A stretch of DNA of 64,000 nucleotides from JAZDIT01 sp043804755 (lineage in GTDB: Bacteria; Patescibacteriota; Minisyncoccia; Minisyncoccales; JAQTPW01): NCBI GenBank assembly GCA_043804755.1, contig JAZDIT010000044.1:1-64000 (forward strand), read 5' to 3'. Below, piece after piece: positions 8,647 to 17,159 of the stretch. The notes beneath the pieces were generated by a model, which was given only the letters and a program-made list of their open reading frames with translations, was not told where the DNA came from and did no database searches. The translations under genes were made by a program, and so were the position numbers. The first letter of the stretch is position 1; each line of letters starts with the position of its first letter.

Positions 8647-9300
8647 ATGACACACAAAGTTCACCCTAAAATTTTTCGGATAAGAGTAACGGCGGATTGG
8701 GATTCGAGATGGCTGGATAAAAAGAGATTTGTTTACAATTTGGAAGAGGATTATAGAATCCGCGAATTTTTAAATAAAAAACTGGCCAAAGTCGGAATAG
8801 AAAAAATTGAAATCGAGAGAGCACCTGGAAAGGTTAATGTAATCTTATCCAGCGCGCGGCCTGGTTTGATTTTCGGAAGAGGAGGTGCGGGCATCGAAGA
8901 AATAAAGAAGGAAATAAGCAGAAAGATATTGAAAAAAGTGGCCGGGAAAGTTCCCGAATTCAGGCTGGAAGTGAAGGAAATCAGAAATCCCTGGTTGTCC
9001 TCGACCTTATCTGCACAATATATAGCCCAGCAGCTTGAAAAAAGAATGCCGTTCAGGAGAGTTTTGAAGCAGGTTATGGGTAAAATTACCGCGAATAAAG
9101 AGGTAAAGGGAGCAAGGATAAATGTCGGAGGCAGATTGGACGGATCGGAAATAGCAAGAAAGGAAGTCATGAAACAGGGTCGGCTTCCCCGCCAGACGAT
9201 AAGAGCCGACATAGATTATGGAACCGCGGAAGCTAATTGTACTTATGGAATAATCGGGATTAAAATCTGGATATATAAAGGAGAAAAATTCGAATCATAA
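8647..9300 (+). CDS. rpsC: Ribosomal protein S3 (uS3)
   Basis: S3 lies at the mRNA entry tunnel of the 30S subunit. The 217 residues include a type II KH domain with the GRGGAG loop (near residue 78) and the C-terminal RIKGSR-like region seen here as ARINVGGRLDGSEIARKE. Length and architecture are ordinary. The gene starts three bases after rplV, without a Shine-Dalgarno sequence. Confidence 0.98.
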   Translation: MTHKVHPKIFRIRVTADWDSRWLDKKRFVYNLEEDYRIREFLNKKLAKVGIEKIEIERAPGKVNVILSSARPGLIFGRGGAGIEEIKKEISRKILKKVAGKVPEFRLEVKEIRNPWLSSTLSAQYIAQQLEKRMPFRRVLKQVMGKITANKEVKGARINVGGRLDGSEIARKEVMKQGRLPRQTIRADIDYGTAEANCTYGIIGIKIWIYKGEKFES

Positions 9301-9321
9301 TGAAAAATACAAACGAAATTC

Positions 9322-9726
9322 ATGTTGCAACCAAAAAGAGTAAAACATAGAAAATGGAAAAAAGGAGTATCAATCGGTATTGAAACGCGGGGGACGACTT
9401 TGGTTTTCGGAACGTACGGATTGAAAAGCATGGGTTCATCTTTTATTACGGCAAGGCAATTGGAAGCAGCAAGACGCACCATTTTGAGATATTTGAAAAA
9501 GGGCGGAAAATTTTGGATAAGAATTTTTCCCGATAATCCGGTTACAAGCAAAGGATCGGAAGTTCCGATGGGAGGCGGGAAAGGAATGGTTGACCATTAC
9601 GCGGCCCACGTGAATCCTGGAAGAATAATTTTCGAACTGGAAGGGTTGAAGGAGGAGGTTGCCAAAGTGGCTTTGGGCATGGCTGCCGATAAATTGTCGG
9701 TAAAAACAAAATTTGTTAAAAGATAA
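9322..9726 (+). CDS. rplP: Ribosomal protein L16 (uL16)
   Basis: L16 organises the A-site tRNA acceptor region of the 50S subunit. The 134-residue protein starts MLQPKRVKHRKW and has the FPDNPVTSKGSEVPMGGGKG loop, which is close to the usual KPVTxKPxExRMGKGKG. Normal length. Its stop codon opens a variant copy of the dispersed repeat. Confidence 0.97.
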   Translation: MLQPKRVKHRKWKKGVSIGIETRGTTLVFGTYGLKSMGSSFITARQLEAARRTILRYLKKGGKFWIRIFPDNPVTSKGSEVPMGGGKGMVDHYAAHVNPGRIIFELEGLKEEVAKVALGMAADKLSVKTKFVKR

Positions 9727-9781
9727 GAATCTTACCTTCGGTAAGAGTCTTGATTCCATAAATTTCACTACGTTCAATTTA
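9727..9781 (+). repeat. Dispersed intergenic repeat, copy 2 (rplP-rpmC), variant
   Basis: It begins after the rplP TAA with GAATCTTACC-TTC-GGTAAG, a 6-bp stem with two compensated differences from copy 5. It continues AGTCTTGATTC and then a second perfect hairpin CATAAATT/AATTTATG. The second half is divergent from the other copies but keeps a TTTCACT-C-GTTCA-like core. Confidence 0.7.
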
Positions 9782-9794
9782 TGAAAATAAAAAA

Positions 9795-9983
9795 ATGAAA
9801 ATCAGCGAATTACGTCAAAAATCAAAAGATGAATTGAAAAAAATTTCTGATGATAGCCGGGAGAAATTGAGGCAGTTGAGATTTGATTTAGCCTCAGGCA
9901 AAGTGAAGAATGTACGCGAGATACGTCAGATAAAAAAAGACATCGCGAGAATAATGACATTATTTAAACAAAATCTTAAATAA
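9795..9983 (+). CDS. rpmC: Ribosomal protein L29 (uL29)
   Basis: L29 is a small helical protein near the tunnel exit beside L23. The 62 residues form the expected two-helix hairpin, with LRQLRFDLASGKVKNVREIR typical of the family. It lies between rplP and rpsQ in conserved order. Confidence 0.96.
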   Translation: MKISELRQKSKDELKKISDDSREKLRQLRFDLASGKVKNVREIRQIKKDIARIMTLFKQNLK

Positions 9984-9988
9984 TATTT

Positions 9989-10318
9989 ATGGCAAAAAAG
10001 CAACTAAAAGGAAAAATTGTTTCGAATAAAATGCTGGAAACGGTCGTTGTTAAGATTGTAAGGATAAAAGAACACAAAAAATACAAAAGGCGTTACAAGA
10101 CGCAAAAGAAATACAAGGCCGATACCCTGAAAAAGGTTTATAATGTCGGTGATACGGTTTTGATAGAAGAATGCAGCCCGATTTCCAAAGACAAAAAATG
10201 GAAAGTCATTAAAAGATTGGCGGAAAGCAAGTTGATTGAGGCGGAAGAGATTATTGAGCCGGAAATCGAAAAAAAAGAGGAAATAAAGACAGAAGAAAAA
10301 ACAACAGAGGTAAAATAA
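9989..10318 (+). CDS. rpsQ: Ribosomal protein S17 (uS17) with acidic tail
   Basis: S17 is a primary 16S-binding OB-fold protein. The core LKGKIVSNKMLETVVVKI and the segment GDTVLIEECSPISKDKKW are typical. About 25 C-terminal residues are a Glu/Lys repeat not found in E. coli S17, giving 109 residues in total. It is followed after one base by rplN. Confidence 0.96.
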   Translation: MAKKQLKGKIVSNKMLETVVVKIVRIKEHKKYKRRYKTQKKYKADTLKKVYNVGDTVLIEECSPISKDKKWKVIKRLAESKLIEAEEIIEPEIEKKEEIKTEEKTTEVK

Positions 10319-10319
10319 A

Positions 10320-10691
10320 ATGATACAACTGAGAACAAGATTAAAAGTCGCCGATAATACGGGAGCGAAAATCCTGCAGTGTTTTCATATTTTAGGAGGA
10401 AGCAAAAGGAAATGGGGCCAACTGGGCGACATGATAGTCGGCGTCGTAAAAGAAGCGGAGCCCAGGAGATTGGTAAAAAAACATGAGGTAATCAGGGCGG
10501 TTATCATAAGGCAAAAGAAATTATACAAGAGACGGGACGGTTCATATATCCGTTTTGACGACAATGCCTGTGTCATTTTGGAAGGAAAAACCAAGGAACC
10601 GAAAGGGGGACGAATTTTAGGTCCCGTTGCAAAGGAAGTGAAAGAAAAGGGATTTGACAATGTTGCGGCTTTGGCCGAAGAGTTAATATAA
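10320..10691 (+). CDS. rplN: Ribosomal protein L14 (uL14)
   Basis: L14 forms an inter-subunit bridge and is the binding site of the silencing factor RsfS. The 123-residue protein opens MIQLRTRLKVADNTGAK and has GSKRKWGQLGDMIVGVVKEA and the C-terminal RILGPVAKE. Normal length. Its TAA starts a double copy of the dispersed repeat. Confidence 0.98.
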   Translation: MIQLRTRLKVADNTGAKILQCFHILGGSKRKWGQLGDMIVGVVKEAEPRRLVKKHEVIRAVIIRQKKLYKRRDGSYIRFDDNACVILEGKTKEPKGGRILGPVAKEVKEKGFDNVAALAEELI

Positions 10692-10735
10692 GAACCTTCG
10701 CAAAGCGAAGAACCTTGGATGTCTGCGGCAAATAA
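10692..10735 (+). repeat. Dispersed intergenic repeat, copy 3a (rplN-rplX)
   Basis: After the rplN TAA: GAACCTTCGC-AAA-GCGAAG (6-bp stem), then AACCTTGGATGTCTGCGGCAAATAA. The right half is partly degenerate. The unit ends in a TAA that opens copy 3b. Confidence 0.75.
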
Positions 10736-10790
10736 GAACCTTGCCTTCGGCAAGAACCTTGTCTTTTCACTGCGGCTCAGAAATAAAATA
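10736..10790 (+). repeat. Dispersed intergenic repeat, copy 3b (rplN-rplX)
   Basis: GAACCTTGCC-TTC-GGCAAG (6-bp stem), then AACCTTGTCTTTTCACTGCG and GCTCAGAAATAAAAT. It lies in tandem with copy 3a and ends about ten bases before the rplX start. Confidence 0.8.
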
Positions 10791-10799
10791 TTCAAAATT

Positions 10800-11105
10800 A
10801 TGAAATTGAAAAAAGGAGATACAGTTTTAATAATTTCGGGAAAATACCGTGGTAAAAAGGGAAAAGTTTTGGTTTCTTTTCCTGAAGCGGAAAAGGTTTT
10901 GGTTGAAGGGATTAATATAAGGAAAAAGCACCAGAAGGCAAAAAAAGAGGGACAAAAGGGTCAGATAATAGAGATGCCTGCTCCCATTTCGGTTTCGAAT
11001 GCGATGCTGGTTTGTCCCAAATGCGGCCAGGCCACGAGAATTGGTTCAAAATTAGTTGAAAAAAAGAGATACAGGAGCTGCAAGAAATGCGGCCAAGAAA
11101 TATAA
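10800..11105 (+). CDS. rplX: Ribosomal protein L24 (uL24), zinc-ribbon form
   Basis: L24 starts 50S assembly. The KOW segment KKGDTVLIISGKYRGKKGKV is at the N-terminus. The C-terminal part has CPKCGQ and CKKCGQ pairs, suggesting a bound zinc. I use the ATG at 10800 (101 residues). An upstream in-frame start would add a peptide that is only translated repeat sequence, so it is rejected. Confidence 0.95.
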   Translation: MKLKKGDTVLIISGKYRGKKGKVLVSFPEAEKVLVEGINIRKKHQKAKKEGQKGQIIEMPAPISVSNAMLVCPKCGQATRIGSKLVEKKRYRSCKKCGQEI

Positions 11106-11154
11106 GAACCTTGCCTACGGCAAGAACCTTGTTTCTTCGCTGAGGCTCAGAAAT
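11106..11154 (+). repeat. Dispersed intergenic repeat, copy 4 (rplX-rplE)
   Basis: After the rplX TAA: GAACCTTGCC-TAC-GGCAAG (6-bp stem, changed loop), then AACCTTGTTTCTTCGCTGAG and GCTCAGAAATAAA running into the rplE ATG. TTTCT/AGAAA and CTGAG/CTCAG can form a second hairpin. Confidence 0.8.
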
Positions 11155-11157
11155 AAA

Positions 11158-11712
11158 ATGACATATTTGCAAGAAAAATATAAAAAAGAAGTTATTCCTG
11201 CAATGAAGGAAAAATTCGGATTCAAAAGTCCGATGGCGGTTCCCAGAATTGAAAAAATAGTCGTGAATACCGGTTTCGGAAGGGGAGTTGCCGGAAAGTC
11301 TTCTGAAGATCAAAAGAAAATACAAAAGGGTATTTCGGACGATTTGGATTTGATTTGTGGCCAAAAGTCAATTTTAAAACCGGCCAAAAAATCCATAGCT
11401 AGTTTTAAAATTAGAGAAGATATGCCCATAGGAGCCGCAGTTACCTTAAGGAGGAAAAAAATGTATGATTTTCTTGAAAGGCTAATTCAAATAACATTGC
11501 CGAGAATGCGCGACTTTCGGGGAGTGGATTCAAAGGCGGTTGATAAAAGAGGAAATTTGACTTTGGGGATAAAAGAACATATTGTTTTTCCGGAAGTATC
11601 ACCCGAAAGAGCAAAAAACATCTTTGGATTGGAGATTACCATCGTTATGAATGCGAGAAACAAGGAAGAGGGCGTACAATTATTAAAATTAATGGGTTTT
11701 CCTTTAAAGTAA
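11158..11712 (+). CDS. rplE: Ribosomal protein L5 (uL5)
   Basis: L5 binds 5S rRNA and forms the central protuberance. The protein from the ATG at 11158 is 184 residues, normal for the family. It shows VPRIEKIVVNTGFGR near residue 24, RGVDSKAVDKRGNLTLGI and the C-terminal LLKLMGFPLK. A longer reading from 11056 would translate a repeat copy and overlap rplX, so it is rejected. Confidence 0.96.
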   Translation: MTYLQEKYKKEVIPAMKEKFGFKSPMAVPRIEKIVVNTGFGRGVAGKSSEDQKKIQKGISDDLDLICGQKSILKPAKKSIASFKIREDMPIGAAVTLRRKKMYDFLERLIQITLPRMRDFRGVDSKAVDKRGNLTLGIKEHIVFPEVSPERAKNIFGLEITIVMNARNKEEGVQLLKLMGFPLK

Positions 11713-11757
11713 ATTAAATAATAAACTTTCTGTTAATTTCTTATTATATCCGAAATT

Positions 11758-11943
11758 ATGGCAACGAAATCACAAATCGAAAAATCTAAAAAAAAGCCTA
11801 AATTCAAATGCAGGGTTGTCAGAAGATGCTTCAGATGCGGCAGAAAAAGAGCATATATGCGAAAATTCGGATTATGCAGGGTTTGTTTCAGGGAAATGGC
11901 CAACAAAGGATTGATCCCAGGGATCAGGAAATCATCTTGGTAA
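11758..11943 (+). CDS. rpsN: Ribosomal protein S14, zinc-binding type (uS14)
   Basis: S14 is a 30S head protein. This is the short form: 61 residues with CFRCG (near 25) and CRVC (near 41), which together bind zinc, and the C-terminal [11 protein letters not shown]. Its place between rplE and rpsH is the classical spc order. Confidence 0.97.
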   Translation: MATKSQIEKSKKKPKFKCRVVRRCFRCGRKRAYMRKFGLCRVCFREMANKGLIPGIRKSSW

Positions 11944-11982
11944 AAGAACAGAAAACAAAAATAATAAATTTCAAACATCACC

Positions 11983-12369
11983 ATGGATAAAATCTCCGAA
12001 ATGCTAACCTCAATAAGAAATGCACAAGCCGTGTTGAAACCGGCGATTTCTGTTCCTTATTCGGATTTGAAATACGAAATCGCAAAGATACTGGAAAAGG
12101 AAGGATTTGTCGAAAAAATTGAGAAAAAAGGGAAAAAAGTCAAAAAAACCTTTGAAATAAATTTGAAATACAAAGACGGATATCCAGCAATTTCCGGCCT
12201 GAAAAAAGTTTCAAAGCCTGGGCAAAGGATTTACGTAAATTACAAGGAGATTAAGCTGGTTATGGGAGGATTCGGATTTTCCGTCATTTCCACCTCAAAA
12301 GGCGTTTTGACCAACAAAGAAGCGAGAAAACAAAAAGTCGGAGGAGAATTAATTTGTGAAGTTTGGTAA
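11983..12369 (+). CDS. rpsH: Ribosomal protein S8 (uS8)
   Basis: S8 binds the central domain of 16S rRNA; in E. coli it represses the spc operon. The 128-residue protein has DKISEMLTSIRNAQAV at the start and the typical C-terminal STSKGVLTNKEARKQKVGGE. Normal length; rplF follows after one base. Confidence 0.97.
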   Translation: MDKISEMLTSIRNAQAVLKPAISVPYSDLKYEIAKILEKEGFVEKIEKKGKKVKKTFEINLKYKDGYPAISGLKKVSKPGQRIYVNYKEIKLVMGGFGFSVISTSKGVLTNKEARKQKVGGELICEVW

Positions 12370-12370
12370 C

Positions 12371-12937
12371 ATGAGCAGAATAGGGAAAAAGCCAATAAAA
12401 ATACCAGAAAAAGTTGAGGTTAAAATAGATTGTGTCACACCAACGACCCAAAAGATTTTCGTTTCCGGACCGAAGGGTGAATTGTCTTTGGATGTTCCGA
12501 AAGAAGCCAGAGCCGAAATAAAAGAAGGCAGTATATTCGTTTATCCGCAGGTTGAAACGAAAAAAACTAAAGCAATGTGGGGATTATTTAGAGCGTTGAT
12601 TTTTAATCTGATAGAGGGCGTAACAAAAGGATATGAAAAGAAGCTGGAAATTGAGGGTATAGGTTATGGCGCTCAGGCGATAGGAGCAGAATTGGAATTA
12701 AAAGTCGGATATATTAATACTATAAAGTTAAAGGCTCCCGCCGGAATAAATTTTTCGACTGAAAAGAACGTAATTACCGTTTCAGGGATAGATAAGGAAT
12801 TGGTCGGCCAGATTGCGGCGAAAATCAGGAAAATAAAACCAGTCGAACCCTATAAAGGGAAAGGAATAAAATATGTGGGAGAAGTTGTCAGGAGAAAAGT
12901 CGGTAAGAGAGTAGCTGCAACCACTCCCGGAGCTTAA
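12371..12937 (+). CDS. rplF: Ribosomal protein L6 (uL6)
   Basis: L6 supports the factor-binding site of the 50S subunit. From the ATG at 12371 the protein reads [12 protein letters not shown], the family start, and has 188 residues in two similar domains. [18 protein letters not shown] near the end is diagnostic. A start 15 bases upstream would overlap rpsH and is less likely. Confidence 0.97.
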   Translation: MSRIGKKPIKIPEKVEVKIDCVTPTTQKIFVSGPKGELSLDVPKEARAEIKEGSIFVYPQVETKKTKAMWGLFRALIFNLIEGVTKGYEKKLEIEGIGYGAQAIGAELELKVGYINTIKLKAPAGINFSTEKNVITVSGIDKELVGQIAAKIRKIKPVEPYKGKGIKYVGEVVRRKVGKRVAATTPGA

Positions 12938-12942
12938 AAAAT

Positions 12943-13335
12943 ATGTTAGAAAGAAAAGGCAAAAGAATAAGGCGTCATAAAAGAATCAGAGCCAAAATAA
13001 CCGGCACGAAAGAGAGGCCACGTCTTGGAGTTTTCTGTTCAAATGCACATATCTATGCGCAATTGATAAATGACGAAAAGGGCAAGGTTTTGGCGATTGC
13101 AAGCGATCTCAAATTGAAGAAGCAGCAAACCGGACAAAAAAGCGAAGTCAAAAAAGAAGGAGAGATAAAAAGAACGGGAAAGGTGGCCAAGGCTTTTGAA
13201 GTGGGCAAATTATTGGCAAAATCGGCCATGGAGCTGAAAATCGAAAATGTTGTTTTTGACAGAGGAGGTTTCCAGTATCACGGGGTGGTTAAAGCTTTGG
13301 CAGACGGAGCCAGAGAGGGAGGATTAAAATTTTAA
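12943..13335 (+). CDS. rplR: Ribosomal protein L18 (uL18)
   Basis: L18 binds 5S rRNA with L5. The 130 residues include [20 protein letters not shown] at the N-terminus and [20 protein letters not shown] near the C-terminus. A lysine-rich insertion around residues 48-66 makes it a little long. It follows rplF by five bases. Confidence 0.96.
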   Translation: MLERKGKRIRRHKRIRAKITGTKERPRLGVFCSNAHIYAQLINDEKGKVLAIASDLKLKKQQTGQKSEVKKEGEIKRTGKVAKAFEVGKLLAKSAMELKIENVVFDRGGFQYHGVVKALADGAREGGLKF

Positions 13336-13352
13336 ATTAAACATCAGAGAAA

Positions 13353-13895
13353 ATGGAAAACACGCAAAAAGAAACAAGTAAAAAAACGGACAGGCCTCAA
13401 TTTTCGATGAACAGGCGGTCGTTTTCTCCTAAACCGGCTTCGGAGTTTGATTCGAAACTTCTGGATTTGGCGAGGGTTACAAGAGTCACTAAAGGTGGAA
13501 AACAAATGAGATTCCGTGCCGTTGTCGTCATCGGAGACAAGATAAAAAGAGTCGGCGTAGGAGTTGCAAAGGGTCTGGATGTCCAGCAAGCCGTTGAAAA
13601 AGCGACAAGGATGGCCAGAAAGAACATGATTGAAGTGCCGATAGTCCAGGGTTCAATTCCGCACGAAGTTTATGCGAAATACGGACCGGCTGAAGTTTTA
13701 CTCCGTCCGCAAAGGAAAGGAAGAGGTTTGGTGGCGGGAGGAACCGTAAGGGTTATTTGCGCTTTGGGAGGAATAAAGGATATTTCTTCGAAAATTTTAG
13801 GAAGAACGGGAAATAAATTGAACAATGCAATGGCGACAATCATAGCATTAAAAAAGATTAAACATGGAATTACACCAGTTAAGGCCAACTCATAA
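13353..13895 (+). CDS. rpsE: Ribosomal protein S5 (uS5)
   Basis: S5 takes part in decoding fidelity and mRNA unwinding. The core runs from RVTRVTKGGKQMRFRAVVVI through GSIPHEVYAKYGPAEVLLRP. The N-terminal 25 residues are an extra polar arm. The 3' end overlaps rplO by 32 bases; no rpmD lies between them, as expected for the CPR. Confidence 0.97.
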   Translation: MENTQKETSKKTDRPQFSMNRRSFSPKPASEFDSKLLDLARVTRVTKGGKQMRFRAVVVIGDKIKRVGVGVAKGLDVQQAVEKATRMARKNMIEVPIVQGSIPHEVYAKYGPAEVLLRPQRKGRGLVAGGTVRVICALGGIKDISSKILGRTGNKLNNAMATIIALKKIKHGITPVKANS

Positions 13896-14295
13896 GCGGA
13901 AAAAAACAAAAAGAATAGGAAGAGGAGGCGTCCATGGATTCAATTGCGGCAGGGGAGCCAAGGGCCAGAATTCGAGAGCCGGAAAGAAATTCAAGCCGAT
14001 TATCCGCGAATTGATTAAAAGATATCCCAAACTGAGAGGTTACAGATCCAAGAAAATTAATGATAAGCCCGCGGTTTTGAATTTGGAAATTCTGGACAAA
14101 AAGTTTGAAAGTGGGGATAAAATATCGCCGAAAGTGTTGATAGAAAAAAGAATAATCCGTAGAATAAATGGTAGAGTCCCCAAAGTCAAGATTCTGAGCA
14201 AGGGGGAGTTGAAAAAAGCCTTGATTTTCGAAAATATCTCAGTTTCAAAAATCGCAAAAGAGAAAATCGAGAAAGCCGGCGGCGAAATAAAATAG
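13864..14295 (+). CDS. rplO: Ribosomal protein L15 (uL15)
   Basis: L15 is a late-assembly 50S protein. It begins MELHQLRPTHKRKKTKRIGR, matching the usual MxLHxLxP start, which supports the ATG inside rpsE. It continues GFNCGRGAKGQNSRAGKK. At 143 residues the length is normal. The long overlap with rpsE implies translational coupling. Confidence 0.95.
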   Translation: MELHQLRPTHKRKKTKRIGRGGVHGFNCGRGAKGQNSRAGKKFKPIIRELIKRYPKLRGYRSKKINDKPAVLNLEILDKKFESGDKISPKVLIEKRIIRRINGRVPKVKILSKGELKKALIFENISVSKIAKEKIEKAGGEIK

Positions 14296-14316
14296 AGGAA
14301 TCGTTTCAAAAAATAA

Positions 14317-15597
14317 ATGAATTGGTTCAATAAATTAATCCAAATTTTCAAAACACCGGATCTGAGGAAAAAAATCCTCTTTGTATTGGGGATTTTTGCT
14401 ATTTTCAGGATAATGGCGAATATTCCCGTCCCGGGGATCGACGCCGAAAATATCAAGAATTTCTTCAATCAATTCCAGGTTTTCGGACTTTTGAATGCTT
14501 TCACCGGAGGAGCTTTGGATAATCTTTCAATCATTATGTTAGGATTAGGGCCTTATATCACCGCCACGATTATTTTTCAGTTGCTGACGATGATTTTTCC
14601 CCAACTCGAAAAAATATACAAGGAAGAAGGAGCAGCCGGACGCCAAAAATTCAATCAGTATTGCCGGATAGGCGCCGTACCTTTGGCCGCTCTTCAGGCC
14701 TATGCAATGCTTATGCTTTTCCAAAGACAGAACGTCATCGGCACATTGTCGCCGAGCGTACTTTTAACTTCTATAGTCACAATTACCGCGGGCGCAGTAT
14801 TTTTGATGTGGCTCGGAGAATTGATTTCCGAAAAAGGAATAGGAAACGGAGTTTCTCTCCTTATTTTTGCCGGAATCGTAGCCGATTTTCCGAACAGTTT
14901 ACGGCAGATACTTGTCGCCTGGGACCCTTCTAAAATTCTTTTTTATATTTTATTTTTCACGATGTCTCTGCTTATCATAGCTGGCGTCGTTTTAATCAAT
15001 GAGGCAAGAAGAAACATACCCGTTTCTTACGCCAAAAGAGTTCGGGGCACGAAAATGTACGGGGGCGTTTCCACCTACCTGCCTCTGAACGTAAATCCGG
15101 CAGGTGTAATCCCCATAATTTTCGCATTGTCGATTTTAATGATTCCCGGAATGGTGGGAAGTTTCTTGAGCGGGGCGAGCGGCCAAGTCGGGAACATTGC
15201 AAAAGGCGTTGCCGATTTTTTCCAGGATCCCTGGACGAACGGTATATTTTATTTCGTACTGGTCGTCGTTTTCACTTACTTTTATACCGCAGTCACGTTT
15301 GATCCCAAAGCCATTTCGGAAAATCTTCAAAAAATGGGTGGATTTGTGCCGGGAATTCGTCCCGGGCAGTCAACCGCAAGTTTCATGTATTATATCCTGA
15401 ATCGAGTGCTGTTAATCGGAGCTTTATTTTTGGGCACGATCGCCATCATGCCTTCGATTGTCCAGGGCATAACCAATATCCAGCAATTCCAATTTTTAGT
15501 CGGGGGCACTTCGCTACTCATCGTTGTTTCCGTTGTTCTGGAGACCATGAGGCAGATAAAAGCCCAGCTTCAGATGAGGGATTATGAAACTTTCTAA
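14317..15597 (+). CDS. secY: Protein translocase subunit SecY
   Basis: SecY is the channel of the Sec translocon in the inner membrane. The 426-residue protein has the expected ten hydrophobic segments. NIPVPGID lies near the start, the plug region FTGGALDNLSIIMLGLGPYI follows, and ANLQKMGGFVPGIRPG-like sequence is near residue 340. It is the last-but-two gene of the spc-type run; secE is elsewhere in the window (48189). It overlaps adk by 14 bases. Confidence 0.98.
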   Translation: MNWFNKLIQIFKTPDLRKKILFVLGIFAIFRIMANIPVPGIDAENIKNFFNQFQVFGLLNAFTGGALDNLSIIMLGLGPYITATIIFQLLTMIFPQLEKIYKEEGAAGRQKFNQYCRIGAVPLAALQAYAMLMLFQRQNVIGTLSPSVLLTSIVTITAGAVFLMWLGELISEKGIGNGVSLLIFAGIVADFPNSLRQILVAWDPSKILFYILFFTMSLLIIAGVVLINEARRNIPVSYAKRVRGTKMYGGVSTYLPLNVNPAGVIPIIFALSILMIPGMVGSFLSGASGQVGNIAKGVADFFQDPWTNGIFYFVLVVVFTYFYTAVTFDPKAISENLQKMGGFVPGIRPGQSTASFMYYILNRVLLIGALFLGTIAIMPSIVQGITNIQQFQFLVGGTSLLIVVSVVLETMRQIKAQLQMRDYETF

Positions 15598-16261
15598 AAA
15601 AAATCCACTAATTATAATTTTACTCGGCAAATCCGGCTCCGGAAAAGGTACGCAGGCCGATCTTTTGGTTGAAAAGTTCAAGCTTGATTATATAGGAAGC
15701 GGAGACCTGTTAAGGAACAGGGCAAAGAAAAACGACTTTGTCGGCAAAAGAATTGCCCAAATTCTTTCAGAAGGAGATCTTATCCCGCTGCCTGCGATTT
15801 TTAAATTATGGATGGATGAAACGGAGAAAATCATAAACAAAAACAAAAACTTCCGGGGTATGGTTATGGACGGAAATCCTAGAAGAATCATGGAAGCTTA
15901 CCTCATTGACGATGTTTTCAAATTTTACAGATGGGACAAAAATGTGAAAGTGTTTCTGGTAGATATTTCCGACAAGGAGGCGATTTGGCGGCTGACAAAC
16001 AGGAGAATCTGCAAAAAGTGCAAAGAAATAGTTCCTTTCACGAAAGAGTTCAGAAACATAAAAGTTTGCCCGCAGTGTGGCGGCGAGCTTGAAAAACGAT
16101 CAGATGATACGATAAGCTCCGTCAAAAAAAGATTGGCCTGGTTTCGGAAAGACGTACAGCCGATAGTGAATTATTACAAAAAAGCGGGAAAACTGGTAAA
16201 AATTGACGGGGAGCAGAGCATAGAAAACGTTTTCAAAGACATTTTAAAGGCGCTTAAATGA
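15584..16261 (+). CDS. adk: Adenylate kinase, zinc-lid type
   Basis: It converts ATP and AMP to two ADP. Walker A is GKSGSGKGT (15-23), and the lid has C143/C146 and C162/C165, a zinc ribbon as in Gram-positive forms. The AMP-binding motif reads DGNPR (96-100) where DGFPR is usual. The protein is 225 residues. It stops with TGA, one sign that UGA is not recoded. Position between secY and map is classical. Confidence 0.93.
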   Translation: MKLSKKNPLIIILLGKSGSGKGTQADLLVEKFKLDYIGSGDLLRNRAKKNDFVGKRIAQILSEGDLIPLPAIFKLWMDETEKIINKNKNFRGMVMDGNPRRIMEAYLIDDVFKFYRWDKNVKVFLVDISDKEAIWRLTNRRICKKCKEIVPFTKEFRNIKVCPQCGGELEKRSDDTISSVKKRLAWFRKDVQPIVNYYKKAGKLVKIDGEQSIENVFKDILKALK

Positions 16262-16274
16262 CCTTTTGGGAAAC

Positions 16275-17084
16275 ATGATCAAAATAAAAACTTCCGAAGA
16301 GATTGAAATAATATCAGAGGGTGGAAAAATCCTGGCAGGAATTATGAAAGAGCTGGAAAAGCAGGTTAAGCCGGGAATTGCCACAAAAGAACTAGACAGG
16401 CTCGCAGAGGGCCTGATTTTAAATTCAGGAAGCGAATGTTCGTTCAAAAATTATTGTGTGCCAGATGACAGTTCTTTGCGGGATCCGTATCCCTCCTGTC
16501 TTTGCACTTCCATAAATGAAGAAATCGTCCATGCGATACCTTCCGTAAGGGTCTTAAAAGAAGGGGATATCCTTTCGCTGGATTTGGGACTGAAACATAA
16601 CGGTTTCCATTCTGATATGGCCCTGACCGTTCCGGTGGGCGAAGTTGACCAAAAGGTCAGGAAACTGATTGAGGTTACTAAAGAGGCATTGGAAATAGGG
16701 ATAAAACAAATAAAGCCGGGAAACAAGATCGGCGACATCAGCCGGGCCATACAAAAATACGTAGAAGGCTGGGGGTTCAACGTCGTCCGTGAACTTTGCG
16801 GCCATGGCATAGGAAAAGATGTCCACGAAGATCCGGAAATTCTGAATTCTGTTTCTTTTGACAAGATAACCGTGGATAAAGTGGATTATTACGGTAACGG
16901 GGAAATAGAATTGAAAGAAGGCATGGTTTTGTGCGTGGAACCGATGGTGACGGTGGGCGATTGGCGGATCAAAAGATCAAAAGACGGATTCGGATTTGAA
17001 ACGAAGGACGGTAGTTTGTCGTGCCACTTCGAGCACACGATAGCCGTCACAAAAAACGGCCATTCGATTTTAACTGCACTATAG
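16275..17084 (+). CDS. map: Methionine aminopeptidase, type I
   Basis: It removes the initiator methionine from nascent proteins. The metal ligands are recognisable: D103 and D114 (LDLGLKHNGFHSD), the histidine in CGHGIGKDVHEDPEI, and glutamates in CVEPMV and FEHTIAV. I choose the ATG at 16275 (269 residues); a TTG nine bases upstream is the alternative. It ends the secY-adk-map group and is followed by a strong terminator. Confidence 0.95.
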   Translation: MIKIKTSEEIEIISEGGKILAGIMKELEKQVKPGIATKELDRLAEGLILNSGSECSFKNYCVPDDSSLRDPYPSCLCTSINEEIVHAIPSVRVLKEGDILSLDLGLKHNGFHSDMALTVPVGEVDQKVRKLIEVTKEALEIGIKQIKPGNKIGDISRAIQKYVEGWGFNVVRELCGHGIGKDVHEDPEILNSVSFDKITVDKVDYYGNGEIELKEGMVLCVEPMVTVGDWRIKRSKDGFGFETKDGSLSCHFEHTIAVTKNGHSILTAL

Positions 17085-17089
17085 GAACT

Positions 17090-17112
17090 GCGCCGGGCAT
17101 CCGGCGCTTTTT
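17090..17112 (+). terminator. Terminator after map
   Basis: GCGCCGG (17090-17096), GCAT loop, CCGGCGC (17101-17107), then TTTTT. This closes the long rplC-map operon and separates it from the inserted metabolic block. Confidence 0.88.
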
Positions 17113-17123
17113 AATTTTAAGAT

Positions 17124-17151
17124 TGATTTAAGATCTGCAAAACGGTAAAAT
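17124..17151 (+). promoter_or_regulatory. Promoter of the glycosyltransferase-galT-tpiA run
   Basis: TTGATT (17124-17129), 16-base spacer, TAAAAT (17146-17151). Transcription would begin at about 17158-17160, at the ATG itself, so the mRNA is probably leaderless. Confidence 0.65.
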
Positions 17152-17159
17152 AACATAAT

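Noticed and set aside
10719..11157. Longer starts for rplX and rplE, whose extra N-termini share the peptide KNLAFGKNLV
   Set aside because: The shared peptide is translated repeat DNA. Other copies are in different frames relative to the next gene, and family starts lie at 10800 and 11158.
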